Counted from the first letter of the stretch, positions 42,382 through 52,191 are shown. The stretch: DNA of 64,000 bases from Nocardioides rubriscoriae (GCF_008087085.1 NZ_VIYJ01000001.1:310001-374000); one strand, 5' to 3'. Made by a program: numbers and translations. The notes: generated by a model from the sequence alone, not told the origin.

Positions 42382-43125
42382 ATGAGCACGCTCCTTCTTC
42401 TGACCAGCGCCCTGCAGCCGTCGGCCGAGGTGCTGCCCGCGCTCGCGCTGCTGGGCCACGGGGTCAAGATCCTGCCCGCCGAGGGCAGCGCCCTGCTGGA
42501 GGCACCCGAGTCCGACCTGCTGCTGGTCGACGGCCGCCAGGACCTCGCCGGCGCCCGCGACCTGTGCCGCCTGATCCGCACCACCGGCACCGACGTCCCC
42601 GTCGTGCTGGTCGTCACCGAGGGCGGGCTGTCGGTCGTCGGCCACGACTGGGGCATGGACGACGTCGTGCTCCACACCTGCGGCCCCGCCGAGCTCGAGG
42701 CCCGCATCCGGCTCGCGATCGGTCGCCTCGGCGCGGCCCGCAACGCCGCTGACCCCGAGGCCCACGTCATCCGCTCCGGCGAGGTGGTCGTCGACGAGGC
42801 GACGTACACCGCCAAGATCGGTGGCCGTGCGCTCGACCTGACGTTCAAGGAGTTCGAGCTCCTCAAGTTCCTCGCCCAGCACCCCGGCCGCGTCTTCAGC
42901 CGCCAGCAGCTGCTGCAGGAGGTCTGGGGCTACGACTACTTCGGCGGCACCCGCACCGTCGACGTCCACGTCCGCCGCCTGCGCGCCAAGCTCGGCGTCG
43001 AGAACGAGACCCTCATCGGCACCGTGCGCAACGTCGGCTACCGCTTCGTGCTGCCGGCCAAGGACAAGGACTCGGCCGCCGCCGACTCCGCCCGTGTCGC
43101 TGAGCGCGCCGCGCAGGACGCCTGA
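42382..43125 (+). CDS. glnR: GlnR-type OmpR-family regulator
   Basis: The 247-residue protein has a receiver-like domain ([18 protein letters not shown] with the conserved Asp; [14 protein letters not shown]) and a winged-helix effector domain ending [70 protein letters not shown] is the OmpR DNA-binding core, interrupted here only for description. GlnR is an orphan global regulator of nitrogen metabolism in actinobacteria. Its place between thiX and mshD matches mycobacteria. GGGAGGGGA lies 5 bp before ATG 42382. Confidence 0.88.
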   Translation: MSTLLLLTSALQPSAEVLPALALLGHGVKILPAEGSALLEAPESDLLLVDGRQDLAGARDLCRLIRTTGTDVPVVLVVTEGGLSVVGHDWGMDDVVLHTCGPAELEARIRLAIGRLGAARNAADPEAHVIRSGEVVVDEATYTAKIGGRALDLTFKEFELLKFLAQHPGRVFSRQQLLQEVWGYDYFGGTRTVDVHVRRLRAKLGVENETLIGTVRNVGYRFVLPAKDKDSAAADSARVAERAAQDA

Positions 43126-43137
43126 CGCCACAGCGGC

Positions 43138-43200
43138 GATAGTCCCTGACGAAAATCAAGGAGCCGGGCCCGGAATCCTTGATTTTCGTCAGGGACTATC
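43138..43200. repeat. 63-bp palindrome, copy 1
   Basis: The two 25-bp arms (43138-43162 and 43176-43200) are perfectly complementary, starting GATAGTCCCTGACG, around a 13-bp centre that is itself GC-palindromic. It lies between convergent genes (glnR and the small secreted-protein gene) and could terminate both. Confidence 0.95.
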
Positions 43201-43240
43201 AGGACGACCCCGGGGGCCCAGGTGGTGCCCGACCTCGGGG

Positions 43241-43690
43241 TCAGGCCCCGCGGCGTACGAGCAGGCGCCGGTTGCCCGACATGCCGGGCGCGAAGATCGT
43301 GCTTCCCCGCGGCGTGTGGCGGCACCTGACGTTGTATTTGCCGCGGGGCAGGCGCGGGGTCCGGATGACGACCCTGCCGGTGTCGCCGAGCCGGTGGCGG
43401 CCCGACACCGAGTAGGTCCGGCCCGCGCGGCCCACGCGCAGCGTGACCGTCCCGACCGGTCGGGCCGTCGTACCGATGAGGCGGACCACGCACGTGAACG
43501 GCACCCGCGTCCGTGGCTTGGCCGTCGTGGGACCGATGAGACCCACCCGCGCCGGCTCGCAGGCCGGGTACTGCGGGTTGCAGTCCCGGCTCACCGGTGC
43601 CGGCCGCGCCTGGGCCGGTACGACGAGCCCGGGCAGCCCGGATAGGGCGATGGCGAGCGCGGCGGTGAGGGCGACGAGGAAGGCTTTCAC
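43241..43690 (-). CDS. Small secreted beta-rich protein, paralogue of 26939-27358
   Basis: The 149-residue protein has a signal peptide (KAFLVALTAALAIALSGLPGL, written here without its end) cleaved near PAQA. The mature protein starts DCNPQYPACE and shares IGTTARPVGTVTLRV, GRVVIRTP, GKYNVRCRHT and SGNRRLLV with the 26.9-kb protein. It has four cysteines rather than two. GTG 43690 begins just inside the upstream palindrome. The gene is bracketed on both sides by 63-bp palindromes. Function is unknown. Confidence 0.7.
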   Translation of the reverse strand: MKAFLVALTAALAIALSGLPGLVVPAQARPAPVSRDCNPQYPACEPARVGLIGPTTAKPRTRVPFTCVVRLIGTTARPVGTVTLRVGRAGRTYSVSGRHRLGDTGRVVIRTPRLPRGKYNVRCRHTPRGSTIFAPGMSGNRRLLVRRGA

Positions 43691-43716
43691 CCGCGCAGCC
43701 TCTGACCCAGGCCGGC

Positions 43717-43779
43717 GATAGTCCCTGACAGCAATCAAGGATCCGGGCTCGAGATCCTTGATCTTCGTCAGGGACTATC
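43717..43779. repeat. 63-bp palindrome, copy 2
   Basis: This copy has the same length and arm positions as copy 1. The arms are GATAGTCCCTGACAGCAATC... and its partner, with internal mismatches at the GCA/CTT step. It lies between the secreted-protein gene and the YgfZ gene, both on the minus strand. Confidence 0.93.
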
Positions 43780-43811
43780 GCGACGGGGCCCTCGGACTGC
43801 CCCCGGAGCGA

Positions 43812-44744
43812 TCAGCGCAGCTTGGGCCGCACGTGGAGCCCGACCTCGGGGTCGACCACGACCTCCTGGGCCGCGGCCACGCCGTCGACCATCAGGTCGA
43901 CGTCGACGGGGGTGTTGCGCTTGAGCAGCGCGAGCGCGATCGGCCCGAGCTCGTGGTGACGGGCGCTCGAGCCGACGAACCCGACGGCCTTGTCGGCCAG
44001 CGTCACCTCGGACCCCGCGGCCGGGAGCCGGTTCTCGGAGCCGTCGAGGTGGAGCAGGGTGAGGCGGCGCGGCGGGCGGCCGAGGGTGTGCACGCGCGCG
44101 ACGGTCTCCTGGCCGCGGTAGCAGCCCTTGTCGAGGTGGACCGCAGGCCCGATCCAGCCGACCTCGTTGGGGATCGTGCGGTGGTCGGTGTCGACGCCGA
44201 AGCGCGGCTCGCCGCGCGCGATGCGCAGCGCCTCGTAGGCCCAGTGGCCGGCCGCCGGGCCGGCCGCGGCGGCGTACGTCGTCAGCTGGTCGCGCGGGAC
44301 GAGGCGGTGGCCGGTGGTCGGACGCCAGGTCAGGGCCCAGGTGCCGGTCACGTCGGTGATCTCGGCACGCATCATGAACTTCATCCGCTCGAGGAACTCC
44401 ACCAGCGCGGCCGAGCGGCCCGGCTCGGTCCACACGGTGAGGGCCTCGCCGTCGTCGGTGCCGCGGAACTCGTGCTCGACGTGACCCTGCGGGCTCAGCA
44501 CCAGCGCCTGGGTGAGCACGCCGGGCTGGAGGTCGGTGAGGTGCTGGGTGGTGATGTTGTGCAGCCAGGTCAGACGGTCGGGGCCCTCGATGCGCAGCAC
44601 GTCGTGGTGGGACAGGTCGACGAACCCCTCGCCCGACTCGAGCGTGCGCTGCTCGCCGTTGAACGAGCCGTAGTGGGCGGCGACCGGCGCGTCGACGCCG
44701 TTGCCGGCGACCGCTCCGGGCAGGTCGAGGAGGGGACTGCTCAT
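43812..44744 (-). CDS. YgfZ/GcvT-like tetrahydrofolate-binding protein
   Basis: The 310-residue protein has the GcvT fold and the YgfZ signature KGCYRGQETVARVHTLG with its conserved Cys. LSHHDVLRIEGPDRLTWLHNITTQHL lies at the N-terminal side. YgfZ supports repair or assembly of certain Fe-S enzymes, using folate. ATG 44744 is an obvious start; longer frames upstream lack support. It diverges from the DsrE-family gene. In this genome it sits among thiol- and sulfur-metabolism genes. Confidence 0.88.
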   Translation of the reverse strand: MSSPLLDLPGAVAGNGVDAPVAAHYGSFNGEQRTLESGEGFVDLSHHDVLRIEGPDRLTWLHNITTQHLTDLQPGVLTQALVLSPQGHVEHEFRGTDDGEALTVWTEPGRSAALVEFLERMKFMMRAEITDVTGTWALTWRPTTGHRLVPRDQLTTYAAAAGPAAGHWAYEALRIARGEPRFGVDTDHRTIPNEVGWIGPAVHLDKGCYRGQETVARVHTLGRPPRRLTLLHLDGSENRLPAAGSEVTLADKAVGFVGSSARHHELGPIALALLKRNTPVDVDLMVDGVAAAQEVVVDPEVGLHVRPKLR

Positions 44745-44810
44745 GGGTTCCACTCTCGCAGAACGTCTTACTGCGTCGACCGATTCCGACGGGCGGTGCA
44801 CGACAGGTCC

Positions 44811-44816
44811 TAGGCT
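44811..44816 (+). promoter_or_regulatory. -10 hexamer TAGGCT for a leaderless DsrE-family start
   Basis: TAGGCT is followed by six bases and GTG 44823, with no Shine-Dalgarno. Confidence 0.55.
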
Positions 44817-44822
44817 GCGAGC

Positions 44823-45185
44823 GTGCGTCGATCCCTGGCCGTCAAGCTGACCTGTGGGGCCGAGGCCGCCGAGCGGGCCAACCAGGCCCTGTCCGTCGCC
44901 GCGTCCGCCGTCGCGGCGGGTGCCACCGTGTCGCTGTGGCTGACCGGTGAGGGCGTGTGGTTCGGCGTCGAGGGCCGCTGCCCCGACCTCGCCCTCGAGC
45001 ACGCCGCCCCCACCGCCGCACTGGTCGAGGCCATCCGCAGCGGCGGCGAGGTGACGGTGTGCTCGCAGTGCGCCGCCCGGCGCGGCATCACCGCCGACGA
45101 CCTGATCGAGGGTGCCCGCGTGGCCGGGGCCGTGGCGTTCACCGAGCTCGTGCTGCGCGAGGGCGTGCAGGCGTTGGTCTACTGA
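44823..45185 (+). CDS. DsrE-family protein
   Basis: The 120-residue protein fits the DsrE/DsrF-like fold: an N-terminal strand with KLTCGAEAAERANQALSVA, a central SLWLTGEGVWFGVEG, and VTVCSQCAARRGI with a CXXC near residue 80. DsrE-like proteins carry or transfer sulfur. Its stop overlaps the mshD start by one base (TGATG), so it is probably coexpressed with mycothiol synthase. No specific partner can be named. Confidence 0.8.
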   Translation: MRRSLAVKLTCGAEAAERANQALSVAASAVAAGATVSLWLTGEGVWFGVEGRCPDLALEHAAPTAALVEAIRSGGEVTVCSQCAARRGITADDLIEGARVAGAVAFTELVLREGVQALVY

Positions 45186-46012
45186 TGACCGGCCCCGACC
45201 GGCCCGACCCGCTCGCGACGATCTCGGCGGTGCGCACCGCGGTCCTCGAGCACGACGGCCACGACCCGCTCGACGAGGCCGCCGCCCTGGCCCTCAAGCA
45301 CCACGGCACCGAAGGCGCCGCCGTTGCGGTCGCCGAGGACGGGTTCGCGCTGGTGCGCGGCGGGGAGCTGACCCTCGCGGTCGCGCCACAAGCGCGGCGC
45401 CGGGGCCTGGCCCGACGGCTCCTCGCGGAGGTCGGGCCGGCCTGGCGGGCCTGGTCGCACGGCGACCACCCGGGAGCCGCCGCCCTCGCCGCGACGACGG
45501 GCTGGCGTCGTACGCGGGACCTGTGGGTGATGCGGCGGCCGACCTCGCTGCCGCTGCCCGCGCTGGTCGTCCCCGACGGTGTGACCGTGCGCGGCTACGA
45601 CGGGGAGGCCGAGCAGGTGCTGGCGGTCAACGCCGCGGCCTTCGCCCACCACCCCGAGCAGGGCTCCCTCGACGCCACCGGCCTCGCCGAGCGGATGGCC
45701 GAGCCGTGGTGGGACCCCGCCGGACTCCTCCTGGCCGTCGACGACGACACCGGCGACGTCCTGGCCTTCCACTGGACCAAGCGCCACGACGCCGACCTCG
45801 GCGAGGTCTACGTCGTCGCGGTCGACCCGGCCGCCCAGGGCCGCGGGCTGGGCCGCGTGGTCACCCTCGCCGGGCTGCACCACCTCGCCGACGCCGGGGT
45901 CGCCGAGGTGCTCCTCTACGTCGAGTCCGACAACACGGCCGCCGTCCGGCTCTACTCCTCCCTGGGCTTCGCGCACGCCGCGCGCGACACCCACGTGCAG
46001 TACTCCCGCTGA
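45185..46012 (+). CDS. mshD: Mycothiol synthase
   Basis: The 275-residue protein consists of two tandem GNAT domains. It acetylates Cys-GlcN-Ins with acetyl-CoA in the last step of mycothiol synthesis, a pathway restricted to actinobacteria. The diagnostic blocks are [33 protein letters not shown] and [26 protein letters not shown], with [19 protein letters not shown] at the end. The N-terminal GNAT domain is degenerate, as usual. Its position after glnR matches mycobacteria. Confidence 0.92.
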   Translation: MTGPDRPDPLATISAVRTAVLEHDGHDPLDEAAALALKHHGTEGAAVAVAEDGFALVRGGELTLAVAPQARRRGLARRLLAEVGPAWRAWSHGDHPGAAALAATTGWRRTRDLWVMRRPTSLPLPALVVPDGVTVRGYDGEAEQVLAVNAAAFAHHPEQGSLDATGLAERMAEPWWDPAGLLLAVDDDTGDVLAFHWTKRHDADLGEVYVVAVDPAAQGRGLGRVVTLAGLHHLADAGVAEVLLYVESDNTAAVRLYSSLGFAHAARDTHVQYSR

Positions 46013-46042
46013 CACGTCCCCCGGAGCGAGGACCGCGCTGAG

Positions 46043-46048
46043 TAACAT
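46043..46048 (+). promoter_or_regulatory. -10 hexamer TAACAT for a leaderless start
   Basis: TAACAT is followed by seven bases and ATG 46056, again without a Shine-Dalgarno. Confidence 0.5.
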
Positions 46049-46055
46049 CCGCCGC

Positions 46056-48212
46056 ATGAGCCCCGACCCCGACGAGCGCCCGAGCGGCGACGCACGCAGT
46101 CGCCGCCGACGCTTCGTACGGCGCCCGGGCGAGGTCACCGCACCGGCCGCACCCGTGGCCCCGGCCGCGCCGGCCCCGGCGCTGGTCGCCGACGTCGACA
46201 CGGAGCCGGCGGTCGAGGTCACCGCGGACGCAACGGACACGTCTGACGACGTCATGGCGCGGGTCGCGGCCTACAGCCGGCGTCCGGCCGACGAGGAGCC
46301 TGCCGACGAGCCGGCCGACGAGCCCGAGCCGCTCGTGGACGCCGCCGCGGAGCGTGACGCGATCCGCGCCGCCACCCAGGCCGCCGCCGTCGCGGACGCC
46401 CGGGCCCGGGTGGCCGACCAGCTCGCGGCCGAGCAGGCCGAGGCGGCGCAGCGCGCGATGGCCGAGCTCGAGGAGGTCCGGGCCGTCCTGGCCGAGCAGC
46501 AGCGCGCGGCCACGGCCGCCGGCGCGACCTCGCACATCGAGGAGTCCGTCGCCGCGACCGAGGAGGACGAGCGGGCCCAGCGCGAGCTGGTCGCCGAGGC
46601 GTCGCAGGCGGCCGCCACGGCCGCCGCCGAGGCCGACGAGGCACGCGCCGACGCCGAGGCGCAGGCGAGCGAGGCGACGTCGGTGGTGCAGTCACTGCGC
46701 GACGAGCTGTCGCGCACCCAGGCCGAGCTGGCCGAGCAGGCCCGGGCCCGCGCCGAGGCCGAGGCCCGTGCGAGCGCCGAGGCCGACGAGGTCCGGCACG
46801 GGCAGGCCGTGGACGCCGAGGCCGAGGCGGCGGCCGCGGCTGCGGAGGCCGCGCGGGTGCGTGCCGAGGCCGAGGCGTCGGCCCGCGAGGCCACCGAGGC
46901 GATCGCCGCCCTGCGCGCCGAGCTGGCCCGCGCCCAGGAGGACCTGGCCAACCAGGCCCGCGCCCGGGCCGAGGCCGAGGTACGCGCCCAGGAGCTCGCC
47001 TCGCAGCTCGCCGACCGGGCGCCCGCGCTGGCGGACCCGCCTGCCGTGGAGCCCGACCCCGAGCCCGAACTAGAACCCGATCCGGAGCCCGAGCCAGAGC
47101 CAGAGCCCGAACCTGAGCCCGAGCCGGAACCCGAGCCCGAACCCGAACCGGAGCCCGAACCCGAACCGGAGCCCGAGCCGGACCCGGTCCCAGAGCCCGA
47201 ACCAGATCCCGAACCGGAGCCCGAGCCCGAGCCCGAACCGGAGCCCGAGCCCGAACCGGAGCCCGAGCCGGACCCCGTCCCAGAGCCCGAACCAGAGCCC
47301 GAACCCGAACCGGAGCCCGAGCCCGAGCCCGAACCGGACCCCGTCCCAGAGCCCGAACCGGACCCCGTCCCAGAGCCGGAGCCCGCACCGCCCGCCCGCG
47401 ACCTGGCTCTGCCGTCGGCACGGTCGCTGCTTTCCCGCGGGCTCGGTCGTGAGCGCCGCAAGTCAGCCGGCGTCCAGAACGACGCGGCGGCCCCGACCGC
47501 ACCAGCCAAGCCCGCAACGCCCGTCGAGCCCGTCGAGCCCGCGGCAGCCGTCGTGGTTCCGGAGCCGACTCCCGAGCCGGAGCCCGCACCGGAGCCCGCC
47601 GTACCCGAGGCCCTCGTCGCCGAGCCTGTCGAGGAACCGGTCGTCGAGGAGCCCGTGGCAGAGCCGGTCGTCGAGCCGGTCGTCGAGCCGGTCGTCGAGC
47701 CGGTCGTCGAGCCGGTCGCCGAGCCGGCCGTCGAGGCCGCGCCGAGCCCGGAGCCCGAGCCCTCCCCCGCCCGCAGCACCGTCACCCACGCGCCGTACGA
47801 GACCGTGCGCCGCGGGTGGGCCGGCTGGCTGGCGGTCGGGGTCGCGCTGCTGAGCGCGGTGCTGATCTTCGTCCTCGGCGCCGTGGGCGCCCTGGCCGGT
47901 GAGCCGCTGCGTGCCTCCGCGATCGGGGTGGTCGGGGTCCTGGCCGGCCTGTTCGCCTTCCGTCGGATCGGCCGCACGAGCCTGGTCCACCTGGCCGAGG
48001 ACGGCACCTTGTCGATGACCTTCGGCCCGCACCAGCACACGGTCTCGCTGGCCGACGACGACACCGTCGTCGAGATGCGCGGCGAGCCGGGCACCCGCGA
48101 CTGGGCCGTCGACATCGAGCGGCCGGGTGCGTCGCGGTTGACCGTCACCTCCGCCTCGGTCGACCCGCCCCGGTTCACCGACGCGGTGCGCCAGTGGCGC
48201 CCCGAGCTGTGA
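46056..48212 (+). CDS. Coiled-coil membrane protein with a long Pro-Glu tract
   Basis: The 718-residue protein has clear sections. Residues 1-95 are disordered, and about 95-330 form an Ala/Glu/Arg-rich coiled coil. Residues about 331-446 are an almost pure Pro-Glu (and Asp) repeat, and about 529-557 hold a VVEP repeat. Two membrane helices follow at about 587-635, and a C-terminal domain of about 80 residues. That last domain resembles the end of the next gene's product ([18 protein letters not shown] here). The PE tract would be a stiff rod, as in TonB. I recognise no named family; a role spanning cytoplasm and membrane is inferred. Confidence 0.72.
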   Translation: MSPDPDERPSGDARSRRRRFVRRPGEVTAPAAPVAPAAPAPALVADVDTEPAVEVTADATDTSDDVMARVAAYSRRPADEEPADEPADEPEPLVDAAAERDAIRAATQAAAVADARARVADQLAAEQAEAAQRAMAELEEVRAVLAEQQRAATAAGATSHIEESVAATEEDERAQRELVAEASQAAATAAAEADEARADAEAQASEATSVVQSLRDELSRTQAELAEQARARAEAEARASAEADEVRHGQAVDAEAEAAAAAAEAARVRAEAEASAREATEAIAALRAELARAQEDLANQARARAEAEVRAQELASQLADRAPALADPPAVEPDPEPELEPDPEPEPEPEPEPEPEPEPEPEPEPEPEPEPEPEPDPVPEPEPDPEPEPEPEPEPEPEPEPEPEPDPVPEPEPEPEPEPEPEPEPEPDPVPEPEPDPVPEPEPAPPARDLALPSARSLLSRGLGRERRKSAGVQNDAAAPTAPAKPATPVEPVEPAAAVVVPEPTPEPEPAPEPAVPEALVAEPVEEPVVEEPVAEPVVEPVVEPVVEPVVEPVAEPAVEAAPSPEPEPSPARSTVTHAPYETVRRGWAGWLAVGVALLSAVLIFVLGAVGALAGEPLRASAIGVVGVLAGLFAFRRIGRTSLVHLAEDGTLSMTFGPHQHTVSLADDDTVVEMRGEPGTRDWAVDIERPGASRLTVTSASVDPPRFTDAVRQWRPEL
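47047..47392 (+). repeat. Degenerate Pro-Glu-coding hexamer tract
   Basis: About 340 bp are built from GAGCCC / GAACCG / GAGCCG hexamers with occasional GACCCGGTCCCA breaks. They encode (PE)n interrupted by DPVP. Synonymous codons alternate, so replication slippage is partly damped, but length variation between strains is likely. Confidence 0.9.
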
Positions 48213-48219
48213 GCGCCCG

Positions 48220-48915
48220 GTGAGCGAGCCCGCGAGCGGCACCGGCGACCCGTACGCCGCCGAGGTCGCGGCGCTGCGCGCCGAGCGCGACGACCTCGAG
48301 CAGCGGGCGCTCGAGGCGGAGGCGATGGCCGAGCAGCTCGCCGACGCCCTGGCCGACGCCCAGCGCCGGCTGGCCGAGCGCGCCACCGCCTGGCACGACG
48401 CGGGCCAGCACGACCACCACGACCACCACGACCGGCGCGACTCCGACGACCCACGGCACCTCACGCTCTTCGACGACGCCACCCCCGAGTCCGCGGGCGG
48501 GCCGCTGGCCCCCGACGGCAGCGACCAGGCCGTCCTGCCGATCGCCCTGGCCGCGACGGCCGTGGTCGCCTTCCTCGTCAGCCTGGTGATGATCGCGTCG
48601 GGCCGTTTCTCGTTCCTGACCGTCCTCGTGCTCGCCGTCGCGGGCGGGCTCGCGTGGGCCGCGGTGCAGACCCGGGTGACCCGGCGGTCGGTCGAGGTCG
48701 TCGACGGGATCGTCCGCGTCGTCGAGGGCGACACCACCCGCACCTTCGACCTGCGCAACGACGGGGTCCGCGTCGACGTGCAGGGCACCCCGGGCGACGC
48801 CTACTGGCGGGTGCGGTTCTACCGCCGCGCGCTCGACCCCGTCGACGTCGACGCCTCGATGGTCGACCCCGCCGACTTCATGGCCCGCCTGCGCGAGGTC
48901 CGCCCCAACCTCTAG
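48220..48915 (+). CDS. Coiled-coil membrane protein, paralogue of upstream gene's C-terminal part
   Basis: The 231-residue protein has an N-terminal coiled coil (EVAALRAERDDLEQRALEAEAM), a His/Asp-rich linker (HDHHDHHDRRD) that could bind metal, two membrane helices (about 106-146), and a C-terminal domain ending DPADFMARLREVRPNL. The helices and end domain match the plan and several residues of the preceding protein. GTG 48220 lies 7 bp after that gene's stop, so the two form an operon. Function is unknown. The 3' end overlaps the convergent esterase gene by 4 bp. Confidence 0.7.
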   Translation: MSEPASGTGDPYAAEVAALRAERDDLEQRALEAEAMAEQLADALADAQRRLAERATAWHDAGQHDHHDHHDRRDSDDPRHLTLFDDATPESAGGPLAPDGSDQAVLPIALAATAVVAFLVSLVMIASGRFSFLTVLVLAVAGGLAWAAVQTRVTRRSVEVVDGIVRVVEGDTTRTFDLRNDGVRVDVQGTPGDAYWRVRFYRRALDPVDVDASMVDPADFMARLREVRPNL

Positions 48916-49934
48916 GCCAGGCCGGCCTTGAGCGCCGCCGCGATCTCGTCGACCGCGGCGCGCGAGCGCCGCCCCACCCCCACGATGTTGAAGAACCCGT
49001 GGATCTGGTCGGGGAAGCGCTTGAGCTCGACGCTCACCCCCGCGTCGGCGAGCTGGCGGGCGTAGGCCTCGCCCTCGTCGCGCAGCGGGTCGAAGCCGGC
49101 CGTGGCGACGTACGCCGGGGCCAGCCCGTCGGGGACGGTGTCGTGCAGCGGCGAGGAACGCGGGTCCAGGCGGGTGCTCGGGTCGGGCAGGTAGCTCTCG
49201 GTGGCCAGCGCCATGAAGCCGTGGGTGAGGTAGAAGCCCTCCCCGAACAGCTCGAGGCTGCGGGTCGCGCGGGTGTTGTCGGTGGCGGGGTAGACGAGCA
49301 GCTGGAAGGCCAGCGGCAGGCCCTCGCGCGCGGCCTCGTTGGCGACCGCGGCGGCCAGGTTGCCGCCCGCCGAGTCGCCGCCCACCGCGAGCCGGGTGGG
49401 GTCGGCGCCGAGGGTGTCGGCGTTCTTGACGACCCAGCGCAGCGCCGCCAGCGCGTCCTCGTACGCCGCCGGGAACGGCGCCTCGGGGGCCAGGCGGTAG
49501 TCGACGGCGAGCACCCGTACGCCGGCGCCCTCGGCGAGCACGCGGCAGCTCGCGTCGTGGCTGTCGAGCCCGCCGTAGACGAAGCCGCCCCCGTGGAAGA
49601 ACACCAGCAGCGGGGTCGTGCTGGCCGCGCCGCGCGGGGTGTAGAGCCGGGCCGGGACGTCGTCGACGGTGAGGTCGCGCACCGACCCGATCGGCTGGGT
49701 GCCGCCGGTCATGCTCGCCTGGTGCTCGATGGCGGCGCGGCCCTCGGCCAGGGGCAGGGTCTCGGCGCCGGGGATGCGAGCGGCGCGCTGCAGGCGCAGC
49801 ATCAGCTGGGTCTCGGTCGCCAGGGTCTGGCCGTCGAGCACGACGGGACGCCCGGCCAGACGGCGTTGCACGGGCTCAGGGAGCGCCATGGTGGCGCGCA
49901 GCAGGGCGGCCTCGGCACGGTCACGGTAGGTCAC
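48912..49934 (-). CDS. Alpha/beta-hydrolase esterase, hormone-sensitive-lipase family
   Basis: The 340-residue protein has the HSL oxyanion motif HGGGFVYGG, the nucleophile in GDSAGGNLAAAVA, the catalytic Asp in ATAGFDPLRDEG, and His in FPDQIHGF. It would hydrolyse short-chain esters in the cytoplasm. It is divergent from ppk, with about 50 bp between start codons; the PHO box upstream of ppk lies in that gap and might also influence this gene. Confidence 0.88.
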   Translation of the reverse strand: MTYRDRAEAALLRATMALPEPVQRRLAGRPVVLDGQTLATETQLMLRLQRAARIPGAETLPLAEGRAAIEHQASMTGGTQPIGSVRDLTVDDVPARLYTPRGAASTTPLLVFFHGGGFVYGGLDSHDASCRVLAEGAGVRVLAVDYRLAPEAPFPAAYEDALAALRWVVKNADTLGADPTRLAVGGDSAGGNLAAAVANEAAREGLPLAFQLLVYPATDNTRATRSLELFGEGFYLTHGFMALATESYLPDPSTRLDPRSSPLHDTVPDGLAPAYVATAGFDPLRDEGEAYARQLADAGVSVELKRFPDQIHGFFNIVGVGRRSRAAVDEIAAALKAGLA

Positions 49935-49947
49935 CGTCGCAACCTAC

Positions 49948-49969
49948 CGTCACCTGCGGTTCACCGTGG
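49948..49969 (+). promoter_or_regulatory. PHO box upstream of ppk
   Basis: Two contiguous 11-bp direct-repeat units, CGTCACCTGCG and GTTCACCGTGG, match the PhoP-binding unit known from Streptomyces (core GTTCACC). They lie 18 bp before ATG 49987. A further GGTCACC at 49929-49935 is out of phase. Confidence 0.7.
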
Positions 49970-49986
49970 GCTGACAGACTCCGTCC

Positions 49987-52191
49987 ATGTCGCTCGAGAT
50001 GGTCCCCGATCCCACCACGTCGCCGGCGACCGCCGGCGTGCCCGACGAGGCCTACGACGTCGACGCGCCCTACGTCCCCGACCCCGAGATGGTCGCGGCG
50101 GTGGAGAAGTTCGAGGACCGGTTCCTCGACCGCGAGGTCTCGTGGCTGCACTTCAACCAGCGCGTGCTCGAGCTCGCCGAGGACGAGAGCCTGCCGCTGC
50201 TCGAGCGGGCCCGCTTCCTGGCGATCTTCACCAGCAACCTCGACGAGTTCTTCATGGTCCGCGTCGCCGGGCTCAAGCGCCGGATCGCGGCGGGCCTCGC
50301 CGTACGCGCCGCGTCGGGGCTGATGCCGCGTGACGTGCTCGAGCACATCTGGACGACGTCGCGCGAGCTGCAGGAGCGCCAGGCCGCCGTCTTCCGCGAC
50401 ACCATCGTGCCGGCGCTGCGCGAGCACGAGATCGAGCTGGTGCGCTGGGACGACCTCGACCTCGAGGAGCAGCGCTCCTGCAAGAAGCTGTTCAAGAACC
50501 GGATCTTCCCGGTCCTCACCCCCCTGGCCGTCGACCCGGCCCACCCGTTCCCCTACATCTCCGGGCTCTCACTCAACCTCGCCGTCTTGATCCGCAACCC
50601 GCAGAGCGGCAAGGAGCACTTCGCCCGCGTCAAGGTGCCGCCGATCTTCGACCGCTTCGTCCCCCTCGGCACGACCGGGGCCTCGGGTCGCGGGGCCCGC
50701 TTCGTGCCGCTGGAGGACGTGATCGGCTCCCACCTCAAGCGCCTGTTCCCCGGCATGGACGTGCTGGAGTTCCACACCTTCCGGGTCACCCGCAACGAGG
50801 ACCTCGAGGTCGAGGAGGACGACGCCGAGAACCTCCTGGCCGCGCTCGAGAAGGAGCTGCTGCGTCGCCGCTTCGGTCCCCCGGTGCGCCTGGAGGTCGA
50901 GGAGTCGATCTCCAGCGGCGTCCTCGACCTGCTCAAGGAGGAGCTCGGCGTCGTCGACGAGGAGGTCTTCCGGCTGCCCGGGCCGCTCGACCTGCGCGGC
51001 CTGCACGGCATCGCCGACCTCAGCCACGAGGTGCTGAAGTTCCCGACGTTCCTGCCGACCACGCACAGCCGGCTCGCCGAGTTCGAGTCGGCTGCCCCGG
51101 TCGACGTCTTCAAGGCGGCGCGGCGCCACGACGTGCTGCTGCAGCACCCCTACGACTCGTTCGCGACCTCGGTGCAGCGCTTCATCGAGCAGGCGGCCGC
51201 CGACCCGCACGTGCTGGCGATCAAGCAGACCCTCTACCGCACCTCCGGCGACAGCCCGATCATCGACGCCCTCATCGACGCCGCCGAGGCCGGCAAGCAG
51301 GTGCTGGTGATCGTCGAGATCAAGGCCCGCTTCGACGAGCAGGCCAACATCCGCTGGGCCCGCAAGCTCGAGCAGGCCGGCTGCCACGTCGTCTACGGCC
51401 TGGTCGGGCTCAAGACCCACTGCAAGCTCGCCATGGTCGTGCGCGACGAGGCCCACCACGGCTACGGCATCCGTCGCTACACCCACATCGGGACCGGCAA
51501 CTACAACTCCAAGACCGCCCGCACCTACGAGGACCTCGGCCTGATCACGACCAACGAGTCGATCGGCGAGGACGTCGCCCACCTCTTCAACAACCTCAGC
51601 GGCTGGTCGCGCAAGCCGTCCTACGGCCAGCTGCTCGTGGCCCCCGACTCGGTGCGCACCGGGCTGGTCGAGCAGATCCACCGCGAGATCGCCCACCACA
51701 GCGCCGGGCGCCCCTCCGGCATCCGGATCAAGGCCAACTCGGTGGTCGACGAGGCCGTCATCGACGCGCTCTACCTCGCCTCGCAGGAGGGGGTGCGCGT
51801 GGAGCTGCTGGTGCGCGGCATCTGCGCGCTGCGCCCCGGGGTGCCCGGCCTGTCGGAGAACATCGTGGTGCGCTCGATCCTCGGCCGCTTCCTCGAGCAC
51901 AGCCGGGTCTTCTGGTTCGAGAACGGCGGCGACCCGACCGCCTGGCTCGGCTCGGCCGACATGATGCACCGCAACCTCGACCGTCGCGTCGAGGTGCTCG
52001 TACGCCTGCCCGACCCCGACAGCATCGCCTCGGTCGGCGCCCTGCTCGACCTGTCCTTCGCCCCCACCACCAACGCCTGGGAGCTCCACACCGACGGCAC
52101 CTGGACCAACAACGGGGCCGAGCAGCACCTGCAGGAGATGCTCATCGAGCGCCAGCGCAAGCGGCGTACGACGGGGTCCCAGATGGGGTGA
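49987..52191 (+). CDS. ppk: Polyphosphate kinase 1
   Basis: The 734-residue enzyme reversibly makes polyphosphate from ATP. The N-terminal domain begins [19 protein letters not shown] and [14 protein letters not shown]. The catalytic core contains the autophosphorylated His500 in [22 protein letters not shown] and the second active-site region near [20 protein letters not shown]. Length is normal for actinobacterial PPK1. A PHO box precedes it. DUF47, pit and pst genes follow, so synthesis of the phosphate store and uptake are grouped. Confidence 0.95.
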   Translation: MSLEMVPDPTTSPATAGVPDEAYDVDAPYVPDPEMVAAVEKFEDRFLDREVSWLHFNQRVLELAEDESLPLLERARFLAIFTSNLDEFFMVRVAGLKRRIAAGLAVRAASGLMPRDVLEHIWTTSRELQERQAAVFRDTIVPALREHEIELVRWDDLDLEEQRSCKKLFKNRIFPVLTPLAVDPAHPFPYISGLSLNLAVLIRNPQSGKEHFARVKVPPIFDRFVPLGTTGASGRGARFVPLEDVIGSHLKRLFPGMDVLEFHTFRVTRNEDLEVEEDDAENLLAALEKELLRRRFGPPVRLEVEESISSGVLDLLKEELGVVDEEVFRLPGPLDLRGLHGIADLSHEVLKFPTFLPTTHSRLAEFESAAPVDVFKAARRHDVLLQHPYDSFATSVQRFIEQAAADPHVLAIKQTLYRTSGDSPIIDALIDAAEAGKQVLVIVEIKARFDEQANIRWARKLEQAGCHVVYGLVGLKTHCKLAMVVRDEAHHGYGIRRYTHIGTGNYNSKTARTYEDLGLITTNESIGEDVAHLFNNLSGWSRKPSYGQLLVAPDSVRTGLVEQIHREIAHHSAGRPSGIRIKANSVVDEAVIDALYLASQEGVRVELLVRGICALRPGVPGLSENIVVRSILGRFLEHSRVFWFENGGDPTAWLGSADMMHRNLDRRVEVLVRLPDPDSIASVGALLDLSFAPTTNAWELHTDGTWTNNGAEQHLQEMLIERQRKRRTTGSQMG

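Noticed and set aside
43138..43200. 63-bp palindrome as insertion-sequence ends enclosing a transposase
   Set aside because: The enclosed genes encode a secreted protein and an AbiEi-like protein, with no transposase motif; no target duplication is evident.
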